Part shown: piece by piece, positions 62,365-64,000 of the stretch
Position numbering within the stretch: the stretch's first letter is position 1
Layout of the letters: every line of letters starts with the position of its first letter
Assembly (NCBI RefSeq): GCF_024339125.1
Contig: NZ_CP101417.1
Span: forward strand, 2,057,001-2,121,000
DNA from: Xanthomonas hortorum
GTDB taxonomy: Bacteria > Pseudomonadota > Gammaproteobacteria > Xanthomonadales > Xanthomonadaceae
Length of the DNA stretch: 64,000 nt
Direction of reading: 5' to 3'
The notes under the pieces: model-generated
What the model was told of the DNA's origin: nothing
The model's database searches: none
What the model saw: only the letters and a program-made list of their open reading frames with translations
Program-made: the position numbers and the translations under genes

Positions 62365-63795
62365 ATGCTTACAGATACAAAGCTTCGCGCGCTTAAACCT
62401 AGGGATGCTGCCTTTCGGGTGGCTGACTCAAACGGTTTGTGCATTGAGGTGCGTACCACTGGTGCAAAGGTTTGGCGGTATCGCTACCGGTATGCAGGCA
62501 AGCCAAGCATGGTGACCATCGACGAGTACCCGGCGCTTTCACTGATGCAGGCTCGTGCAGAGCGCGACAAGCTACGCATGCTGCTGAAGGGTGGAGCTAA
62601 CCCGGCCCATGTCGCTCGGATTGAGCGAGCGGTCCAAGCCGAGCGCGTGAACACTACATTCGGAACCATTGCGCTTGAGCTGTTGGCTAAGCGAGCTAAG
62701 GAGGGTCTAGGTCCAGGTTCGGTAAAGCGAGAGCGCCGTCTGATCGAAAAGGATTTGGCTTTTATTGCTGACATGCCGATCACTGATGTCAGTGCTCCCA
62801 TTCTTCTGGCTGCTCTGAGGAAGCTGGAGCAACGGGGCGTGGTGGAGACTGCCCACCGGGCGCGGTCTCATGCAGGACGAGTTTTCCGGTACGCGATTGT
62901 GACGGGTAGGGCTCATCGAAATCCTGCCGAAGACCTTGTGGGTGCATTGGAGCAGCCGCAAACCAAGCACTTCGCAAGCCTGACCGAGCCTGGGCGAATT
63001 GGCGAGCTTCTAGGCGCGCTGTGGGCTTACCGGGGCTCCCCTGTGACCTGCGCGGCCCTCAAGCTGGCTCCTATGCTTTTCGTGCGCCCTGGCGAACTGC
63101 GGCAGGCCAAGTGGACGGATATCGACTTGGAAGCCGGTGAGTGGCGCTACGTCACCAGCAAGACCAAGACCGCGCATATCGTTCCTTTGTCCGCACAAGC
63201 AGTGGCAGTGCTTGAGGAACTGTGGCCACTAACCAAGCGCAGCGACTACGTGTTTCCCGGGGTGCGTAGCGCCGATCGCCCCATGAGCGAGAACACGGTC
63301 AATGCCGCGCTCCGCAATTTGGGTTTCGATGGCGAAACCATCGTAGGTCACGGCTTTCGTGCAATGGCGCGCACCGTGCTGGATGAAGTTCTGGGGTTTC
63401 GCCCAGACTACATACAGCCAAGCAAGTGGACGCTGACACTAAATAAACTGGACGAAGCTATCAGCCAAACTGGACGGCGACGTCATTTAGGCTGGACGGT
63501 TGTGACTTGCAAAGTCAGCGCAGCCAGGCAAGGAGGATGCAACTCGGCTGGCCTGCTGCTGGTCAGAGGCAGCGCTTATAGAGCGCCCAGCGCCGCCTGC
63601 GGGAGGACTGCGCGGCCACGTACTGCTAGCGAGGGATTCTCACGGAGCCTAAACGCCGGCAGAGCTAGAGCAGGCGCGGGCCGATCACGCCTGCTCCGGC
63701 AGTTCGAAGAAGTCCGCGTAGCGGGAACTGAAGCTCTCGCGGTCTGTGACGAATGCCTCCAGATCTGCTGCAATTCCATGCGCGAAAGGTGGTAA
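62365..63795 (+). pseudogene. truncated P4-type tyrosine integrase
   Basis: The open frame encodes 476 residues, but only about the first 349 are integrase-like. The DUF4102 arm-binding domain (LTDTKLRALKPRDAAFRV, LKGGANPAHVAR) is complete. In the catalytic domain, R241 (FVRPGELRQ) and H329-x-x-R332 (GHGFRAMART) are present. After GFRPDYI (about 63412) the expected C-terminal helix with the second His and the catalytic Tyr is replaced by 127 unrelated residues, beginning in 22-bp-phased repeats. The enzyme should therefore be inactive. It starts 177 bases past the tRNA, the normal distance for tRNA-targeting integrases. Confidence 0.85.
63425..63498. repeat. four TGGACG repeats at exact 22-bp spacing
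   Basis: TGGACG occurs at 63427, 63449, 63471 and 63493, each 22 bases apart, usually preceded by AACT or AGT. This periodic terminal-repeat layout is like the multiple transposase-binding repeats at the ends of IS21-family elements. No transposase gene remains in the window, so it is probably an IS end left after deletion (inference). Confidence 0.8.
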
Positions 63796-63990
63796 TTCGA
63801 TACCATGCGCATGCGCCAATGCTCGGACGGCCAATTCGGTCTTCGCAGCGCTTCCTCTACTGTCAGGCATGGCATGCGCCATCCACCAGTGGAGACTACC
63901 CAGCGTCGGCATCAGGCTGGCGGGATCGTGGCGTTGTGCGATTAAGTTGCTAAACAAGGTTTCGACATGATTCATGATCGGCTGCACCAT
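63685..63990 (-). CDS. C-terminal part of an unidentified protein, possibly running past the window edge
   Basis: 101 residues from an ATG at 63990; the frame stays open to the window edge, so the real start may lie beyond. The stretch LHWWMAHAMPDSRGSAAKTE is distinctive, with a helical rest (AVRALAHAHGIELPPFAHGI). Base composition is lower in GC than the core genes. The position behind a tRNA-linked integrase suggests acquired cargo; a type III effector or similar accessory protein is possible but unproven. I do not recognise the family. Confidence 0.55.
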   Translation of the reverse strand: MVQPIMNHVETLFSNLIAQRHDPASLMPTLGSLHWWMAHAMPDSRGSAAKTELAVRALAHAHGIELPPFAHGIAADLEAFVTDRESFSSRYADFFELPEQA

Positions 63991-64000
63991 TCCGAATGGT

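Overview
The window is about 64 kb of a GC-rich gammaproteobacterial chromosome. Gene content, gene order and repeat types point to Xanthomonas, probably the axonopodis/citri/oryzae side of the genus. This rests on the def-fmt-rsmB block divergent from lysM-dprA-smg-topA-tsaC, the very long Q/N/G-rich N-terminus on Rho, GGGATT-type heptamer tracts, and the TGTAGGAGCG palindromes. The species assignment is inference; no database search was run.

Layout: (1) 192-11383 is a tight five-gene secretory/redox operon: a giant multicopper-oxidase-like protein, a beta-propeller protein, two SCO/SenC copper chaperones and a cytochrome c fused to a periplasmic-binding-like domain. (2) 11564-13114 has a TonB-C-domain protein and a repeat-rich gap with a tandemly duplicated rho terminator. 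(3) 13115-21886 is housekeeping: rho, trxA, rhlB, ftsEX, a two-receiver response regulator, ung and rpoH. (4) 22033-34602 carries a UPF0126/TRIC membrane protein, NADH dehydrogenase II, an NYN-domain protein, a GST, priA, a DUF3106 pair, a MATE exporter and SppA. (5) 34709-45462 holds an SDR, a duplicated DUF4124 pair, then a leftward run (lysM, dprA, smg, two GYF-domain membrane proteins, topA, tsaC). (6) 45595-53504 has def-fmt-rsmB followed by four envelope-glycan genes. (7) 53630-61328 has the paired PH-domain membrane proteins, ribA, a GNAT, lpxL-like, dtd and rpoD. (8) 61329-64000 is an accessory boundary: a tRNA-Ile2(CAT) gene, a P4-type integrase that lost its C-terminal catalytic part at a block of 22-bp-phased repeats, and the 3' end of an unidentified leftward gene.

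The most unusual content is the copper/redox operon with its cytochrome-binding-protein fusion, the GYF-pilin-like fusion next to a GYF-RDD protein, the low-complexity Rho extension, a pair of perfect head-to-head DnaA boxes upstream of priA, and the decayed tRNA-linked island edge. No CRISPR array, complete insertion sequence or obvious defence system is visible. Functional names come from motifs read by eye; start sites were chosen from overlaps, signal peptides, Shine-Dalgarno sequences and usual family lengths.
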